Of a stretch of 64,000 nucleotides of DNA, positions 41,956-51,734 are shown piece by piece (positions within the stretch are counted from its first letter, which is position 1; every line of letters begins with the position of its first letter). The translations under genes and the position numbers were made by a program. The stretch lies in assembly GCA_963792075.1 (NCBI GenBank), contig CAWBUW010000012.1, positions 1,364,001 to 1,428,000 of the forward strand. Direction: 5' to 3'. The notes beneath the pieces were generated by a model. The model was not told the DNA's origin and ran no database searches. It saw only the letters and a list, made by a program, of their open reading frames with translations. This stretch comes from CAWBUW01 sp963792075. GTDB lineage: Bacteria > Chloroflexota > Anaerolineae > Anaerolineales > UBA4823.

Positions 41956-43251
41956 ATGACCTCACGTGAGAGATTACACCGTACACTGCACCATATGGAC
42001 CCAGGGCAGGTCGTTGTCGATCTTGGTAGTACTTCCATCACCGGGATTTCTGCCAGCGCTCTCACCCGGCTGCGCAAGGCTCTCGGTCTGCCCGATAGGA
42101 TCGTCCGCGTTCATGAGCCGTTCCAAATTTTGGGCTTCGTGGATGAAGATGTCTTGCAAGCCTTGGGGTGCGATGTGATGGGTGTGTGGCCTTTGGGCAC
42201 TATGTTTGGTTACAATAATGACCGATGGAAGCCCTGGCGCCTGTTCGACGGCACCCAGGTATGGATCGGCGAGGGATTTACCTTTTCTGAAGACAGCGAA
42301 GGCAACCTTTATTTGCACCCAAATCACGACCCGAGTGCGCCGCCTACGGGAATTCTTCCTAACGGGGGATATTATTTCGATAATATTATCCGCAAATCGC
42401 CATTCGACGAAACACACCTGGATGGTCGAGCTGACTTTGCTGCACAATATTCGGTTTATACTGATGAAGACTGCCGCTACTTTGAAAAGCAATCCCGCTT
42501 ACTTTATGAAAATACAGATTTTGGCTTAATCGGGCAACTGGCTGGCGGCAGCCTGGGCGATATTGCTCATGTTCCCGGCCCGAACCTCTCTAACCCCACA
42601 GGTATTCGTGAGCCAATGGAATGGTACGTTGCCCATAAGACTCACCCCGAGTACATTAAAGACATCTTCGCTTACCAAACGGATATCGCCCTGCGTAATG
42701 CCGCTCTTCTGTGGGAAGCTATAGGCCCTCGCGTGGAAGCGGTTGTGGTCTCAGGGACGGATTTCGGCTCGCAGCGCAGCGAGCTGATCTCGCCGGTTCT
42801 TTTTCGAGAGATCTACAAACCATTCTATAAACAGATTAACGATTGGATTCATCAGCACACCACCTGGAAGACTTTTTTTCACTGTTGTGGTTCGGTCGTG
42901 AGATTGTTAGATGATTTCGTAGATTGTGGTGTGGATATATTGAATCCGGTCCAGTGCTCTGCAGTTGGTATGCACCCGGAATTCTTGAAATCGAAATACG
43001 GGGACAAGCTGGTTTTCTGGGGAGGAGGCGTCAACACGCAAAACACCCTGCCATTTGGCGCGCCAGATGAAGTGAAAGCGGAAGTGCTTGAGCGCCTGCG
43101 CACATTCGCGCCGGGCGGCGGCTACGTATTTAATGCGATCCATAATATTCAGCAGCCTACACCGATTGAAAATATCAGGGCCATGTATGAAGCGGTCCAA
43201 GTTTATAACCAGGAAGTCTTACAAAATTCAGCTCTAAGGAGAAATTTATGA
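41956..43251 (+). CDS. URO-D superfamily protein 1 (corrinoid methyltransferase-like)
   Basis: 431 residues, first gene of the island run. It starts MTSRERLHRTLHHMDPGQV, the usual N-terminus of the MtaA/CmuA-like URO-D group. The core barrel holds VSGTDFGSQRSELISPVLF, then FFHCCGSVVRLLDDF near residue 300, with an HxC metal-binding-type motif (H-C-C), and VFWGGGVNTQNTLPFG. The end has GGGYVFNAIHNIQ, typical of the family. True HemE decarboxylases are ~350 residues and lack HxC; this points to zinc-dependent methyl transfer to or from a corrinoid. Its stop overlaps the aldolase start in ATGA. The substrate is inferred to be a methylated sugar-type compound. Confidence 0.8.
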   Translation: MTSRERLHRTLHHMDPGQVVVDLGSTSITGISASALTRLRKALGLPDRIVRVHEPFQILGFVDEDVLQALGCDVMGVWPLGTMFGYNNDRWKPWRLFDGTQVWIGEGFTFSEDSEGNLYLHPNHDPSAPPTGILPNGGYYFDNIIRKSPFDETHLDGRADFAAQYSVYTDEDCRYFEKQSRLLYENTDFGLIGQLAGGSLGDIAHVPGPNLSNPTGIREPMEWYVAHKTHPEYIKDIFAYQTDIALRNAALLWEAIGPRVEAVVVSGTDFGSQRSELISPVLFREIYKPFYKQINDWIHQHTTWKTFFHCCGSVVRLLDDFVDCGVDILNPVQCSAVGMHPEFLKSKYGDKLVFWGGGVNTQNTLPFGAPDEVKAEVLERLRTFAPGGGYVFNAIHNIQQPTPIENIRAMYEAVQVYNQEVLQNSALRRNL

Positions 43252-44057
43252 ACAGTGGAAAAACCTTACGGTTACGCAGCTTTTTTCGCCATAAGCGTTC
43301 AGTCATTATTCCAATGGATCACCCCATGTACGGGGGGCCCGTCCCAGGACTGGAAGATCCGCTGAAAACAATCTGTGCCATTGCTAATACAGAAGCGGAT
43401 GGAATCCTGATCTCTCCCTGGTTGATGATCCGTGCCGCAAATGTGGTAAAAAATCTGGCGGTTGCAGTAAGGCTGGATGGGGGCAACTCCAAACTGGGCA
43501 AGCGAGTGGATGAGGCATTAAATATTGCTTCCGTTGATCAGGTGCTGCGCTTCGGTGCTCAGATGGTAGCAATCAATGTTTTCGTTGGTGGTGAAAACGA
43601 ACCGGATATGTTCTTGAAATTGGGCGATACGGCTGCTGCATGTGAAGAGTGGGGAATGCCCTTACTGGCAGAGATGATCCCAGCCTCCGCGTTGGAACAT
43701 CATTACGGCCGGCAAGAGGCCCAAGATACTGGCCTTTTCGACTCGGTCTCGATAGTAGCACGCATGGGCGCCGAATATGGTGGCGACTTAATCAAAACCA
43801 TCTATTCAGGCAACCAGCAAGAATTTGCTCACGTGGTAGCTAATGCTACGGTACCTATCCTGGTCGCAGGCGGGCCAAAGACAGGCTCAGACGTTGAATT
43901 TCTAAGCATGGTCAAAGCCTGTGTAGATGCAGGAGCCTCTGGTGTCACCATGGGGCGCAACATTTGGCAGCGGCCGCACGTAGAAGGCATCATCGCTGCC
44001 CTGTGCGCTATCGTTCATGATGACGCCAGTGTCGACGAAGCCTCGAAGTTATTGTAG
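43248..44057 (+). CDS. Class I aldolase of the FbaB/LsrF (DhnA) type
   Basis: 269 residues. The N-terminal active-site strand is VIIPMDHPMYGGPVPG. The Schiff-base Lys is in GGDLIKTIYSG (Lys183), and the phosphate loop in PILVAGGPKTGSD with GVTMGRNIWQR. These are the landmarks of the DhnA-type class I fructose-bisphosphate aldolase/LsrF family, which cleaves or transfers C-C bonds of phosphorylated ketoses. It overlaps URO-D 1 by 4 bp, and the isomerase gene follows after 43 bp. In this cluster it probably cleaves a phosphorylated ketose made by the isomerase and a kinase. Confidence 0.85.
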   Translation: MNSGKTLRLRSFFRHKRSVIIPMDHPMYGGPVPGLEDPLKTICAIANTEADGILISPWLMIRAANVVKNLAVAVRLDGGNSKLGKRVDEALNIASVDQVLRFGAQMVAINVFVGGENEPDMFLKLGDTAAACEEWGMPLLAEMIPASALEHHYGRQEAQDTGLFDSVSIVARMGAEYGGDLIKTIYSGNQQEFAHVVANATVPILVAGGPKTGSDVEFLSMVKACVDAGASGVTMGRNIWQRPHVEGIIAALCAIVHDDASVDEASKLL

Positions 44058-44100
44058 CATTCGCTCATGATGGCGATTAAGAAATAGAGGAGAGAAATAT

Positions 44101-45438
44101 ATGATAAAACCTGTCGTTGGTTTAATGGTTACTGCGGCTGAACACTTCCCTTTTGACCAGCCGAAAGCGCTGGATACTCAGGCGCGCCAGGCATTACAGA
44201 AACTGAACTTGGAATTGGTGGCCAGTGACAGCCTGGTATACAACCCAGAAACAGCCATGGCTGCGGTTGCCCGCTTTAAAGAAGCTGGTGTAGATCTGAT
44301 TATCAGCCTAGTCGGTTCATTCACCTGGGATAACATGCCTGTTCGCGTGGCCCAAGAACTGAACGTGCCGATCATTTTGTGGGGAGTCCCTGAGCCGCTT
44401 ATGGAAGGAGGCCGGTTGGAGGCTAACTCGCTGGTCGGTGTGACGATGAATGCGGCTGCGCTCAAGAGGATGGGCAATCCTTACAAATTTGTTTACGGCT
44501 TCATAGACGACCCGGCAGCGATTGTTGACATCGAGCGCACAGTACGTGTGCTGGGGGCCATCAAACGTCTGCGTCACACTCGTATCGGTGTTGTCGGGGG
44601 GCGGCCTACAGGTTTTTATGGTTCAACCTACGATGAGCTGCGCCTGCGCAAAATGCTTGGTGTTGAAATCATCCCGATCGAGGTCTCTGAAGTGCTGGCA
44701 ACCTATGATAAAGTTCCCGAATCGCAAGTGAATGAGATTATCGCGCGTGTGAAGGGGTTAGGCCGCCAGGTCAGCGCCGATAACGAAGATATACAAAAGG
44801 TAGCACGTCTGTACACGGCGATGCATCGCTTTACGGATAATGACGGGTTGGGCGGCGTTGCCGTAAAATGCTGGCCGGAGATGAAGGATCGTTTGTTGAA
44901 CCCTTGCGTAGTGAACGGCATGATGACCGATGAGGGCATTATGATGGGCTGCGAGACTGATGTGCATGGCACGATCAGCATGCTCATCCATCATTTTCTA
45001 AACGATGCTCCGGCTTTCTTCGCCGATCTAGTGACCTTCAACGAGGTAGAAAATACTGCTTTATTGTGGCATTGCGGTGCGGCATCTGCCTCCCTGGCTG
45101 CCCGGAAAGAAGCAGTAAAACTGGAGAAGCATTCCATCGGTACCGGCATGGCTACCCTGGAATTCGCTCTGCGCCCGGGACGCGCAACCTTCTCACGTTT
45201 AGGGCCTATTGGAGAGGCTTATCGCCTCTTGATCGTCACTGGCGAGGCGCTCCCCACAGAAATGCTTCTGCGTGGTGATAACCTGCTCTTCCGCATGGAC
45301 CTCCCTGTACGCCAGGTGATCAATCGCATCATCGAGCGCGGTATTGAGCATCATTATTCGGTTACCTACGGTGATTTGCGCCAAGATCTGGTCGAATTCT
45401 GTTTCTGGTCCGGTATTCAGGCAGAGACCCTCGAATGA
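44101..45438 (+). CDS. L-fucose/L-arabinose isomerase-family protein
   Basis: 445 residues with the AraA/FucI-like layout. A first domain (VGLMVTAAEHFPFDQ to about 170) has LIISLVGSFTWDN. The middle domain has GVVGGRPTGFYGSTYDEL and KCWPEMKDRLLNPCVVNG. A metal-site region MMTDEGIMMGCETDVHGT is near 280-300, with its Glu and Asp, and later LWHCGAASASLA carries a His. Family enzymes isomerise aldoses to ketoses using Mn2+. It is shorter than E. coli FucI (591) and closer to archaeal or uncharacterised fucose isomerase-like proteins. AGAGGAGAG lies upstream of the ATG. It is the presumed first step on the demethylated sugar. Confidence 0.82.
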   Translation: MIKPVVGLMVTAAEHFPFDQPKALDTQARQALQKLNLELVASDSLVYNPETAMAAVARFKEAGVDLIISLVGSFTWDNMPVRVAQELNVPIILWGVPEPLMEGGRLEANSLVGVTMNAAALKRMGNPYKFVYGFIDDPAAIVDIERTVRVLGAIKRLRHTRIGVVGGRPTGFYGSTYDELRLRKMLGVEIIPIEVSEVLATYDKVPESQVNEIIARVKGLGRQVSADNEDIQKVARLYTAMHRFTDNDGLGGVAVKCWPEMKDRLLNPCVVNGMMTDEGIMMGCETDVHGTISMLIHHFLNDAPAFFADLVTFNEVENTALLWHCGAASASLAARKEAVKLEKHSIGTGMATLEFALRPGRATFSRLGPIGEAYRLLIVTGEALPTEMLLRGDNLLFRMDLPVRQVINRIIERGIEHHYSVTYGDLRQDLVEFCFWSGIQAETLE

Positions 45439-45651
45439 CGAGACTTGGGCTGAAGACTTGGCGTGCCCTATCACAGCCCGTTTCATTGCAAAGGAGGCAC
45501 ATAAAAAAGGAAAATAAATACCCAAACGTCCCATTCGATTGTGTAGATTGACAGATTATTGTTTTCTGGCACCCTATCTACCATCAATAACTGATAAATC
45601 TTTGCCAAGTTCTTGAAGAATTAAAAGAAAAGAATACAAGGAGAATATGCT

Positions 45652-47055
45652 ATGAGCGAGGAGAATAGTAAGCCTTCCGGTAGTCAAATATCTCGCCGGT
45701 CATTCCTGAAATTTGGGGCATTAGGTGTTGCGGCCAGTGCACTGGCCGCTTGCGTACCTGCGGCGACCCAAACCCCTGCTCCGACCCAGCCACCAGTTCC
45801 GACCCAATTGCCTGTCGCGACCCAGGCGCCTGCGCCTACCTCAGCGCCCGTGATCATCACTCAGCGCGAAGTTAGCATCTGGCACATCAATACTGGGGTT
45901 GGTGGAGGAGACGTGCGCGGGACCGCTTTTGATTCTGTCATGGCAAATTTCGAACAGACACATCCCGGCATTAAAGTCATCCAGAATAAAGTCTACCACG
46001 AAGACGCAAAGGTTATCTTCCCGAACGTCATTAAAACCTCTACCCCTCCAGATGTAATCCAACTGCGCGAATACACGATCGCCCGCCCCGCATACGATGC
46101 GGGGTTGATCAAAGATATCACTCCATTATGGGAGAAAAATAATTGGGATACAGCTTTTGGCGCCATGACGCCTTCATTACTCTGGCGTGGGAAGCACTAC
46201 TTCATCCCGCAGGAGTTGGGCACCTTCAACGGTTTATTGTACGTCACCGACCTCAAACAGAAGGCGAATTTCGAGTCGCCGAAGACATTCAGCGAATTCG
46301 AAACTCTTGCAGAAGAACTCAAAGGAATGGGCATCCCGGCAATTGTGGTAGCGAATAAGGAACAGTGGTGGGCGCCAATCGTTCTTCAGTGCATCCTGGA
46401 AGGGATTACAGACCCGAAAACCTACGATAAGTTGATTGTGGGTGAAGCCGCCTGGACTGATGCCAACGTTGTTGAAGCTTTCCAACAATTCAAGACCTGG
46501 ATTGAGAAGGGATATTTCTACCCGGATATGAATGCCTATGCCACGGCTGACGCTTTCCCAATCTGGACGAACCTTCAGGCTGCTTTCATGTATGCTGGTC
46601 CTTGGGCTGGTGGCGTGGCTTCGGCTGCGAATAAGGAATACGATTACTTCCCCTGGCCGACCAAAGACTCCACCATCCCGCAGCGCGTCAATGGCAACGG
46701 CGAGCCTTACAGTATCACTCAGAACGCACCGCATCCTGAAGAAGCCGAACTTCTGCTCACATACCTGGCCAGCAAGGAAGCTCAACAGATCTTTGCAGAT
46801 GGTTACCAGGGCCTGGTTTGTAATGTAGAAGTGGACTACTCTAAGCAGCCCCCAGTTGTCCAAAAGATGATCGAGGACATGAAATCTCTGACCTTTGTCA
46901 CGCATATGAACTGGGATGTCCCATTACCGGTGAATACCGCTCTTCTTGCTGCCGTCTCCGACTTTGCAAGCAATCCAACTGATGACACGATCAAGAATGG
47001 AACCGAATCCATCGAGAAGGCCGCAAAAGATTATTGGGCTTCACAAAAACCTTAA
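45652..47055 (+). CDS. Sugar ABC transporter substrate-binding protein 1 (family 1, Tat lipoprotein)
   Basis: 467 residues. The twin-arginine motif SRRSFLKFGALG (residues 15-26) and the lipobox ALAAC near 37 predict a folded export and lipid anchor. A Pro/Thr-rich spacer (QTPAPTQPPVPTQ and similar) precedes the mature domain, which starts VSIWHINTG. The fold is a carbohydrate-binding type 2 periplasmic protein (MalE-like), with FAMYAGPWAGG-type aromatic sites late in the protein. It hands the sugar to the two permeases downstream. AAGGAG lies about 8 bp before the start. 213 bp of upstream DNA separate it from the isomerase gene, so it may have its own promoter. Confidence 0.88.
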   Translation: MSEENSKPSGSQISRRSFLKFGALGVAASALAACVPAATQTPAPTQPPVPTQLPVATQAPAPTSAPVIITQREVSIWHINTGVGGGDVRGTAFDSVMANFEQTHPGIKVIQNKVYHEDAKVIFPNVIKTSTPPDVIQLREYTIARPAYDAGLIKDITPLWEKNNWDTAFGAMTPSLLWRGKHYFIPQELGTFNGLLYVTDLKQKANFESPKTFSEFETLAEELKGMGIPAIVVANKEQWWAPIVLQCILEGITDPKTYDKLIVGEAAWTDANVVEAFQQFKTWIEKGYFYPDMNAYATADAFPIWTNLQAAFMYAGPWAGGVASAANKEYDYFPWPTKDSTIPQRVNGNGEPYSITQNAPHPEEAELLLTYLASKEAQQIFADGYQGLVCNVEVDYSKQPPVVQKMIEDMKSLTFVTHMNWDVPLPVNTALLAAVSDFASNPTDDTIKNGTESIEKAAKDYWASQKP

Positions 47056-47069
47056 TGGATCTTACGACT

Positions 47070-47104
47070 TCTACTCCCTCTCCCAATTTTAGAGAGGGAG
47101 TAGA
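47070..47104 (+). terminator. Stem-loop between binding-protein and permease genes
   Basis: TCTACTCCCTCTC (47070-47082) pairs perfectly with GAGAGGGAGTAGA (47092-47104). It sits 15 bp after the binding-protein stop with no T-run, the usual place for an attenuating or mRNA-protecting hairpin that keeps binding protein in excess. Confidence 0.6.
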
Positions 47105-47129
47105 GGAAATCAATGGCAAAAAAGGTAAC

Positions 47130-48092
47130 ATGTATACCAAGACAACGCTCGAAACTCAACAGCTCCCAGAGGCTGTTCATCTTCGTAAGAGTCCGGCAAA
47201 AAGGTTGCGTATCCATCTCCGAAAATTTGGCACATCCTATTTGTTCTTGCTGCCAACTTTGGTATTGATGGCACTTTTCATGTGGTATCCACTCCTTAAA
47301 ACCTTTTACGCCAGTCTCTTCAAGTGGGATGGGTACGGGCCATTAGATCTTAGTAATTTTGTCGGTTTGAAGAACTACCTGGGTTTGATCCAGGATGTGA
47401 ATTTCTTGAATGCCGGTCGTAATACCCTGGTATGGATGTTGATGTACGTTGTTAACTCGACCTTATTTGGGTTGGTATTGGCTCTTGTATTGGACTCACA
47501 TATCAAAGGTGAAGTTTTTTTTAAGATCCTGATCTATCTGCCGGGGACAATTGCTTTGGTATTGATTGGTTTTATATGGACTTATATTTATTTTCCCAGC
47601 GGGCCTATCAACCAGGTTATGCGTGCCGTCGGGCTTGGTAAATTTGCGACGGCCTGGTTGGCAAATAAAAGCACCGTTTTGCTTGCAATTAACATAGCCT
47701 CCACCTGGGTACGCACCGGCTTTGCCATGGTCATTTTCCTGGCCGGGTTAAAAGCAATCTCTCCCGAGTTGATCGAAGCTTGTAAGGTGGATGGGGGGAC
47801 ACGATGGCAAATCACCCGCCATGTGGTGCTGCCCTTACTTCGCCCTGCATTTACTGTAGTCATAGGTACATCTTTGATGCTCAGTATTGCAGTCTTTGAT
47901 GAAATTGCAGTTATGACCCAGGGCGGCCCTGGCCGCGCCTCTGAAGTCTTGTCCTTATATTTGTATTCTAAGATGTTCCGCGATCAACTTGCCGGGTATG
48001 CCTCCGCTATCGGTATCATTATGTTCTTGATCTCCGCACTGGCCGGCATGATGTATGTCCGCCAGATGGTGAAGAGGGAGGTAGAGCTATGA
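47130..48092 (+). CDS. Sugar ABC transporter permease (MalF family) 1
   Basis: 320 residues from the ATG at 47130 (AAAAAAGG upstream); the longer frame to 47034 runs through the hairpin and is rejected. It has six transmembrane helices, the first TSYLFLLPTLVLMALFMW, and the EAA coupling loop ELIEACKVDGGTRWQIT near residue 220, followed by GIIMFLISALAGMMYVRQM. It forms the channel with the next permease; their genes overlap in ATGA (48089). No MalK-type ATPase is encoded in the island, so a shared ATPase must serve it. Confidence 0.9.
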   Translation: MYTKTTLETQQLPEAVHLRKSPAKRLRIHLRKFGTSYLFLLPTLVLMALFMWYPLLKTFYASLFKWDGYGPLDLSNFVGLKNYLGLIQDVNFLNAGRNTLVWMLMYVVNSTLFGLVLALVLDSHIKGEVFFKILIYLPGTIALVLIGFIWTYIYFPSGPINQVMRAVGLGKFATAWLANKSTVLLAINIASTWVRTGFAMVIFLAGLKAISPELIEACKVDGGTRWQITRHVVLPLLRPAFTVVIGTSLMLSIAVFDEIAVMTQGGPGRASEVLSLYLYSKMFRDQLAGYASAIGIIMFLISALAGMMYVRQMVKREVEL

Positions 48093-48976
48093 CCCTGATG
48101 CAATCTCAATTCACTCAGGCAGCCCAAACAGCATCCCACTCGGCAAATAGGCGCAAACCTGTCAAAGCTTCCCGCGTTGTGCTTTATATAATTCTGGGAT
48201 GTGTCGCTGCTCTGTGGCTATTCCCTTTTTATTCGGTGATAGTGACCTCTTTGAAAACGCAGGGAGAGATGTTCACTTCTCCTCTCTGGATGCTGCCAGC
48301 TTCGCCACAGTTCAAAAATTTTGTCGATGCGTGGGGGCTGATCAAGATTGGAATGCGCAACTCGGTCTTGATCACGATCCCTTCTACATTCTTTGTTGTG
48401 ATGATCGGCGCTTTGGCAGCCTACCCCCTTGGTAGGCTGCGCTTCCCCGGCCGGGATTGGATTTATCTCATTATCCTGGGCAGTTTCACGATCCCATACG
48501 CCAGTATGATGCCCACATTGATTCATATGTTGGATAAGATACATCTATTGGGAACTATACCAGGGATTATTCTGGTACACGTAGCTCAAGGACAGCCTTT
48601 CGTCATTTTCCTTTTAGCGCGCTTTTTTGCGGGAATTCCAGAAGAGATCCTTGAAGCAGCGATTATCGATGGGGCTTCTCCCTGGAAGATTTTCTGGAGT
48701 ATTATGCTGCCGCTCACCCGGCCAGCTTTGGCCGCGGTCGCCATTATTGCTTTCACCTGGATCTGGAGTGACTATTTTAAAGCCTTAACCATCGTCCCAG
48801 GAAATGCCTTATCTCCGGTGACAGTTACTCTGGCTGCCTTGACAGGGCAGTATACCGGCCAACATCATTTAAGGTCGGCGGCTGCGCTCATTGCTATGGC
48901 GCCTACCGTAATCGTCTTCTTTGTGTTTCATAAAAACTTCATTGAAGGGCTGACGGTTGGCGCTGTGAAAGGTTAA
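48089..48976 (+). CDS. Sugar ABC transporter permease (MalG family) 1
   Basis: 295 residues. The N-terminal ~30 residues are cytoplasmic and Ser/Ala-rich, followed by VLYIILGCVAALWLFPFYSV and five more helices. The EAA loop is EILEAAIIDGASPWKIFWSI near 185-204, and the C-terminus HKNFIEGLTVGAVKG is diagnostic of MalG-type carbohydrate permeases. The start overlaps the preceding stop by 4 bp. It completes the first importer of the island, followed 59 bp later by URO-D 2. Confidence 0.9.
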   Translation: MTLMQSQFTQAAQTASHSANRRKPVKASRVVLYIILGCVAALWLFPFYSVIVTSLKTQGEMFTSPLWMLPASPQFKNFVDAWGLIKIGMRNSVLITIPSTFFVVMIGALAAYPLGRLRFPGRDWIYLIILGSFTIPYASMMPTLIHMLDKIHLLGTIPGIILVHVAQGQPFVIFLLARFFAGIPEEILEAAIIDGASPWKIFWSIMLPLTRPALAAVAIIAFTWIWSDYFKALTIVPGNALSPVTVTLAALTGQYTGQHHLRSAAALIAMAPTVIVFFVFHKNFIEGLTVGAVKG

Positions 48977-49035
48977 GTTCTAAGAAGTGTATAGGGTTTC
49001 CGCTGAAATCCGTGCTATTGAAAAGGAGGCCGAGC

Positions 49036-50187
49036 TTGAATTCGCGTGAAAGAGTGCTAACCACATTGAACCATCGGGAACCCGATCGTGTGCCGTTTTG
49101 CCTAGGCGGAACAGTAGCGACGATGATTTCCATACATACCTACAGGGGGCTGCGCAAGCTACTGGGATTGCCCGAAAAACCGGTGGCCGTAGGAGATATC
49201 ATCATGCAGATGGCCCAATTAGATGACGACGTCCGCGATATGTTGAAAGTTGATACTCACGAAGTCGGCCCGCGCTCCTCCTATGCTGGCAGTCGTGTCA
49301 AAACCATAGAGAAGGCGGGATACAAATATTTTCATGACGAATGGGGGATCGGTTGGCGTATGCCTCTTTCCGAAGGCTACTATTATGATATGTTTGACTT
49401 TCCATTACGGAATGTGACTTCGCCTGATGATGTTCGTCGTTATCCCTGGCCTGACCCGGTCGAACCCAGCCGGTTTGTAGGTTTAGCAGAAGAAACCAGG
49501 CAAGTTCACGATGTCGAGAAAAGAGCAGTGGTACTTGGAGGGCTGACCGCTGGTGTTTTGGAAATGGCAGCCTTTATGATGGGCTACGACAATTTTTACC
49601 CTGCTTTGATGTCGAATCCGAAGACGGTTACCGCTATTTTTGACAAAGTCCTGGAATTGAAGTTGGCCTATTGGGAAAAAGTCCTGGCTGAATGCGGGCA
49701 ATACGTTGATGTAGTTTGTGAAGCTGATGATCTGGCAGGACAAAACAACCTCTTGATCTCCCCGAAGACATACCGGGAGCTTCTGAAACCTCGCCATACC
49801 GAGCTATTCAACTTTATTAAGAAACAGGCACCAGTAAAAGTCTGGCTGCATAGCTGCGGCGCAGTGCGCAAACTCATCCCTGAATTTATCGAATCGGGTG
49901 TGGATATCCTAAATCCTGTTCAGGTTAACGCCGTAGGGATGGATACCTTGGAACTTAAGCGGGAGTTTGGCAAAGACATTGTTTTCTGGGGAGGAGGTGT
50001 GGATACTCAATTTATCTTACCCAATGGCTCCCCTCAACAGGTGAAAGATGAGGTCAGGCGTAGATTGAATGAACTGATGCCAGGTGGCGGCTTTGTCTTC
50101 GGTACAGTACACAATATTCAGAGGGACGTGTCGCCGGAGAACCTCCTGGCAATGTGGGAAGCGCTTCAAGAATTTGGCGTTTATTAG
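49036..50187 (+). CDS. URO-D superfamily protein 2 (corrinoid methyltransferase-like)
   Basis: 383 residues using TTG at 49036. AAAAGGAGG at 49021-49029 is at ideal spacing for it, and the family N-terminus NSRERVLTTLNHREPDR begins right there; an ATG-less start at 49012 is rejected. It contains CEADDLAGQNNLLISP near 240, and LHSCGAVRKLIPEFIESG near 275 with an HxC motif (H-S-C), then VFWGGGVDTQFILPNG and GGGFVFGTVHNIQ. The last two match URO-D 1 closely, making these two a subpair. The expected role is methyl transfer between a substrate and the corrinoid protein at 56889; the exact step is unproven. Confidence 0.8.
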   Translation: MNSRERVLTTLNHREPDRVPFCLGGTVATMISIHTYRGLRKLLGLPEKPVAVGDIIMQMAQLDDDVRDMLKVDTHEVGPRSSYAGSRVKTIEKAGYKYFHDEWGIGWRMPLSEGYYYDMFDFPLRNVTSPDDVRRYPWPDPVEPSRFVGLAEETRQVHDVEKRAVVLGGLTAGVLEMAAFMMGYDNFYPALMSNPKTVTAIFDKVLELKLAYWEKVLAECGQYVDVVCEADDLAGQNNLLISPKTYRELLKPRHTELFNFIKKQAPVKVWLHSCGAVRKLIPEFIESGVDILNPVQVNAVGMDTLELKREFGKDIVFWGGGVDTQFILPNGSPQQVKDEVRRRLNELMPGGGFVFGTVHNIQRDVSPENLLAMWEALQEFGVY

Positions 50188-50346
50188 ATTTACTTTATAA
50201 CCAATTTGTAGATCGCCTGGTTGAATAACGGCTTTATCAGTCAGGATAAGGAGGTGAACTCAAGGCACAAAGGAAGGTGAAGCGAAACGGAGATGTAAGC
50301 TAGGAAACGAGTAGTAGTAAATCAACCTATCAAAAAGGAGTTATCA

Positions 50347-51720
50347 ATGGCTAATAATAAGGATACTTTTGGAAGGATAAGCCGCCGTGATTTCCTCAAG
50401 CTGGCAGGCTTGAGCTTGACGACTGCTGCAACCTCGGGCATTCTGGCATCTTGCGCTCAACCAACCATCGTACCCGTTGTATCGCCCGCAGCGACCACGG
50501 GGCCAGACCTCAGCGGGCCTATCGGTGGCAAATTGGTTGTATGGGGATGGGCAAATGCCTGGCTTAAGGCAACCTCTGAGTTGTATAAGCAAAAGAACCC
50601 AAATGTTACGTTCGAGTTCGTCGATTTGTCATGGCAGGATACTCACCAGAAGTTCGCTGTAGCGTCTTCAGCCGGTTCGGGTGCGCCGGATGTACTGTCA
50701 ATTGACGGCGCTCAGATGCAAAACATGGTGTACACGGGCGGCTTGCTCAATATCTCCAAGCCGATGGAGGTCCACAAAAATAATTTCCCCCAATATAAGC
50801 TGGATGAAGCATCAGATAAAGATGGCAATATCTATGCCGTTCCATGGGATATTGGCCCGATCAGTCTTTTCTACAACAAAGCTATCTTTGATGCAGAAGG
50901 TATTGTGCCTCCCACAACATGGGATGAGTACATTGCCATTGGCCAAAAAATGGTGACAAAGGGCCACTTTATGTTGGCTCATTCTCTTAGTTCACCAAAC
51001 CCGCAAGATGTGGCTTTATTCCAGAAGCTTCTCTGGCAGTCAGGTGGATCGTACTTTGACAAGGCCACCGGCGCAATCACCCTGGACAACGCGGCAGGGT
51101 TGAAGGCCATGGATATGTATACCAAGATTATTTTCTCGGGTATTACTGCCGACATTGCGCCTTTTACTCCCGCTCACTTCGGTGCCTGGAAAGAAGGCAA
51201 GCTTCTTACAGAAGTCGGTGCAGGTTGGATGCTGCATGTGTTTATTGACAATATCAAAAAAGGCGAGCCCACTTATGGAGATTGGCGCATTGCTGATTAC
51301 TTGCCAGCCCTGGAAACTGGTGGCACCCCGACTAGCAATCTGGGTGGGTCAAATGTGGCAGTCAGTGTGCAAACCAAGAATGCCGCAACCGCTGTGGATT
51401 ACGCATTATTTACCTGCGCATCAGTGGATGGACAGGTCACCATGGGCAATATGGGCACTTTCCCCTCATTCTATCCAGCCTATAAAGATGAGCGCATGCT
51501 GAACCAGACAGATGGCGTATATGGGGACGAAAAGTTCAACCAACCGTTCATCAACCTTTCTCCCAAAGTACCTACCACCTATTGGCGTGATCGGGCATTT
51601 CCACAAGCTGACGTGATTGTCAATGCTGGCCTCAGCAACATTCACGAAAAGAAATGGACTGGTCCCGATGGCTTGAAGAATATCGCAAATAACCTGCGCG
51701 CTGCCTTACTGCGACCATAG
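50347..51720 (+). CDS. Sugar ABC transporter substrate-binding protein 2 (family 1, Tat lipoprotein)
   Basis: 457 residues. The twin-arginine motif ISRRDFLKLAGLS is at residues 11-23, the lipobox ILASC near 38, and the spacer is short (QPTIVPVVSP). The mature domain starts KLVVWGWANAWL and is a MalE-like carbohydrate-binding fold, with DVLSIDGAQMQN and FLWQSGGSYFD-type segments. The sequence is clearly different from the first binding protein, so the island imports at least two ligands. AAAAAGGAG sits 6 bp upstream of the start. A perfect palindrome follows its stop. Confidence 0.88.
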   Translation: MANNKDTFGRISRRDFLKLAGLSLTTAATSGILASCAQPTIVPVVSPAATTGPDLSGPIGGKLVVWGWANAWLKATSELYKQKNPNVTFEFVDLSWQDTHQKFAVASSAGSGAPDVLSIDGAQMQNMVYTGGLLNISKPMEVHKNNFPQYKLDEASDKDGNIYAVPWDIGPISLFYNKAIFDAEGIVPPTTWDEYIAIGQKMVTKGHFMLAHSLSSPNPQDVALFQKLLWQSGGSYFDKATGAITLDNAAGLKAMDMYTKIIFSGITADIAPFTPAHFGAWKEGKLLTEVGAGWMLHVFIDNIKKGEPTYGDWRIADYLPALETGGTPTSNLGGSNVAVSVQTKNAATAVDYALFTCASVDGQVTMGNMGTFPSFYPAYKDERMLNQTDGVYGDEKFNQPFINLSPKVPTTYWRDRAFPQADVIVNAGLSNIHEKKWTGPDGLKNIANNLRAALLRP

Positions 51721-51734
51721 TTTACAAAATTTCC

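Noticed and set aside
47034..47129. Upstream start for the first MalF permease
   Set aside because: The extra 32 codons lie across a hairpin and the end of the binding-protein gene; the ATG at 47130 has a better ribosome-binding site.
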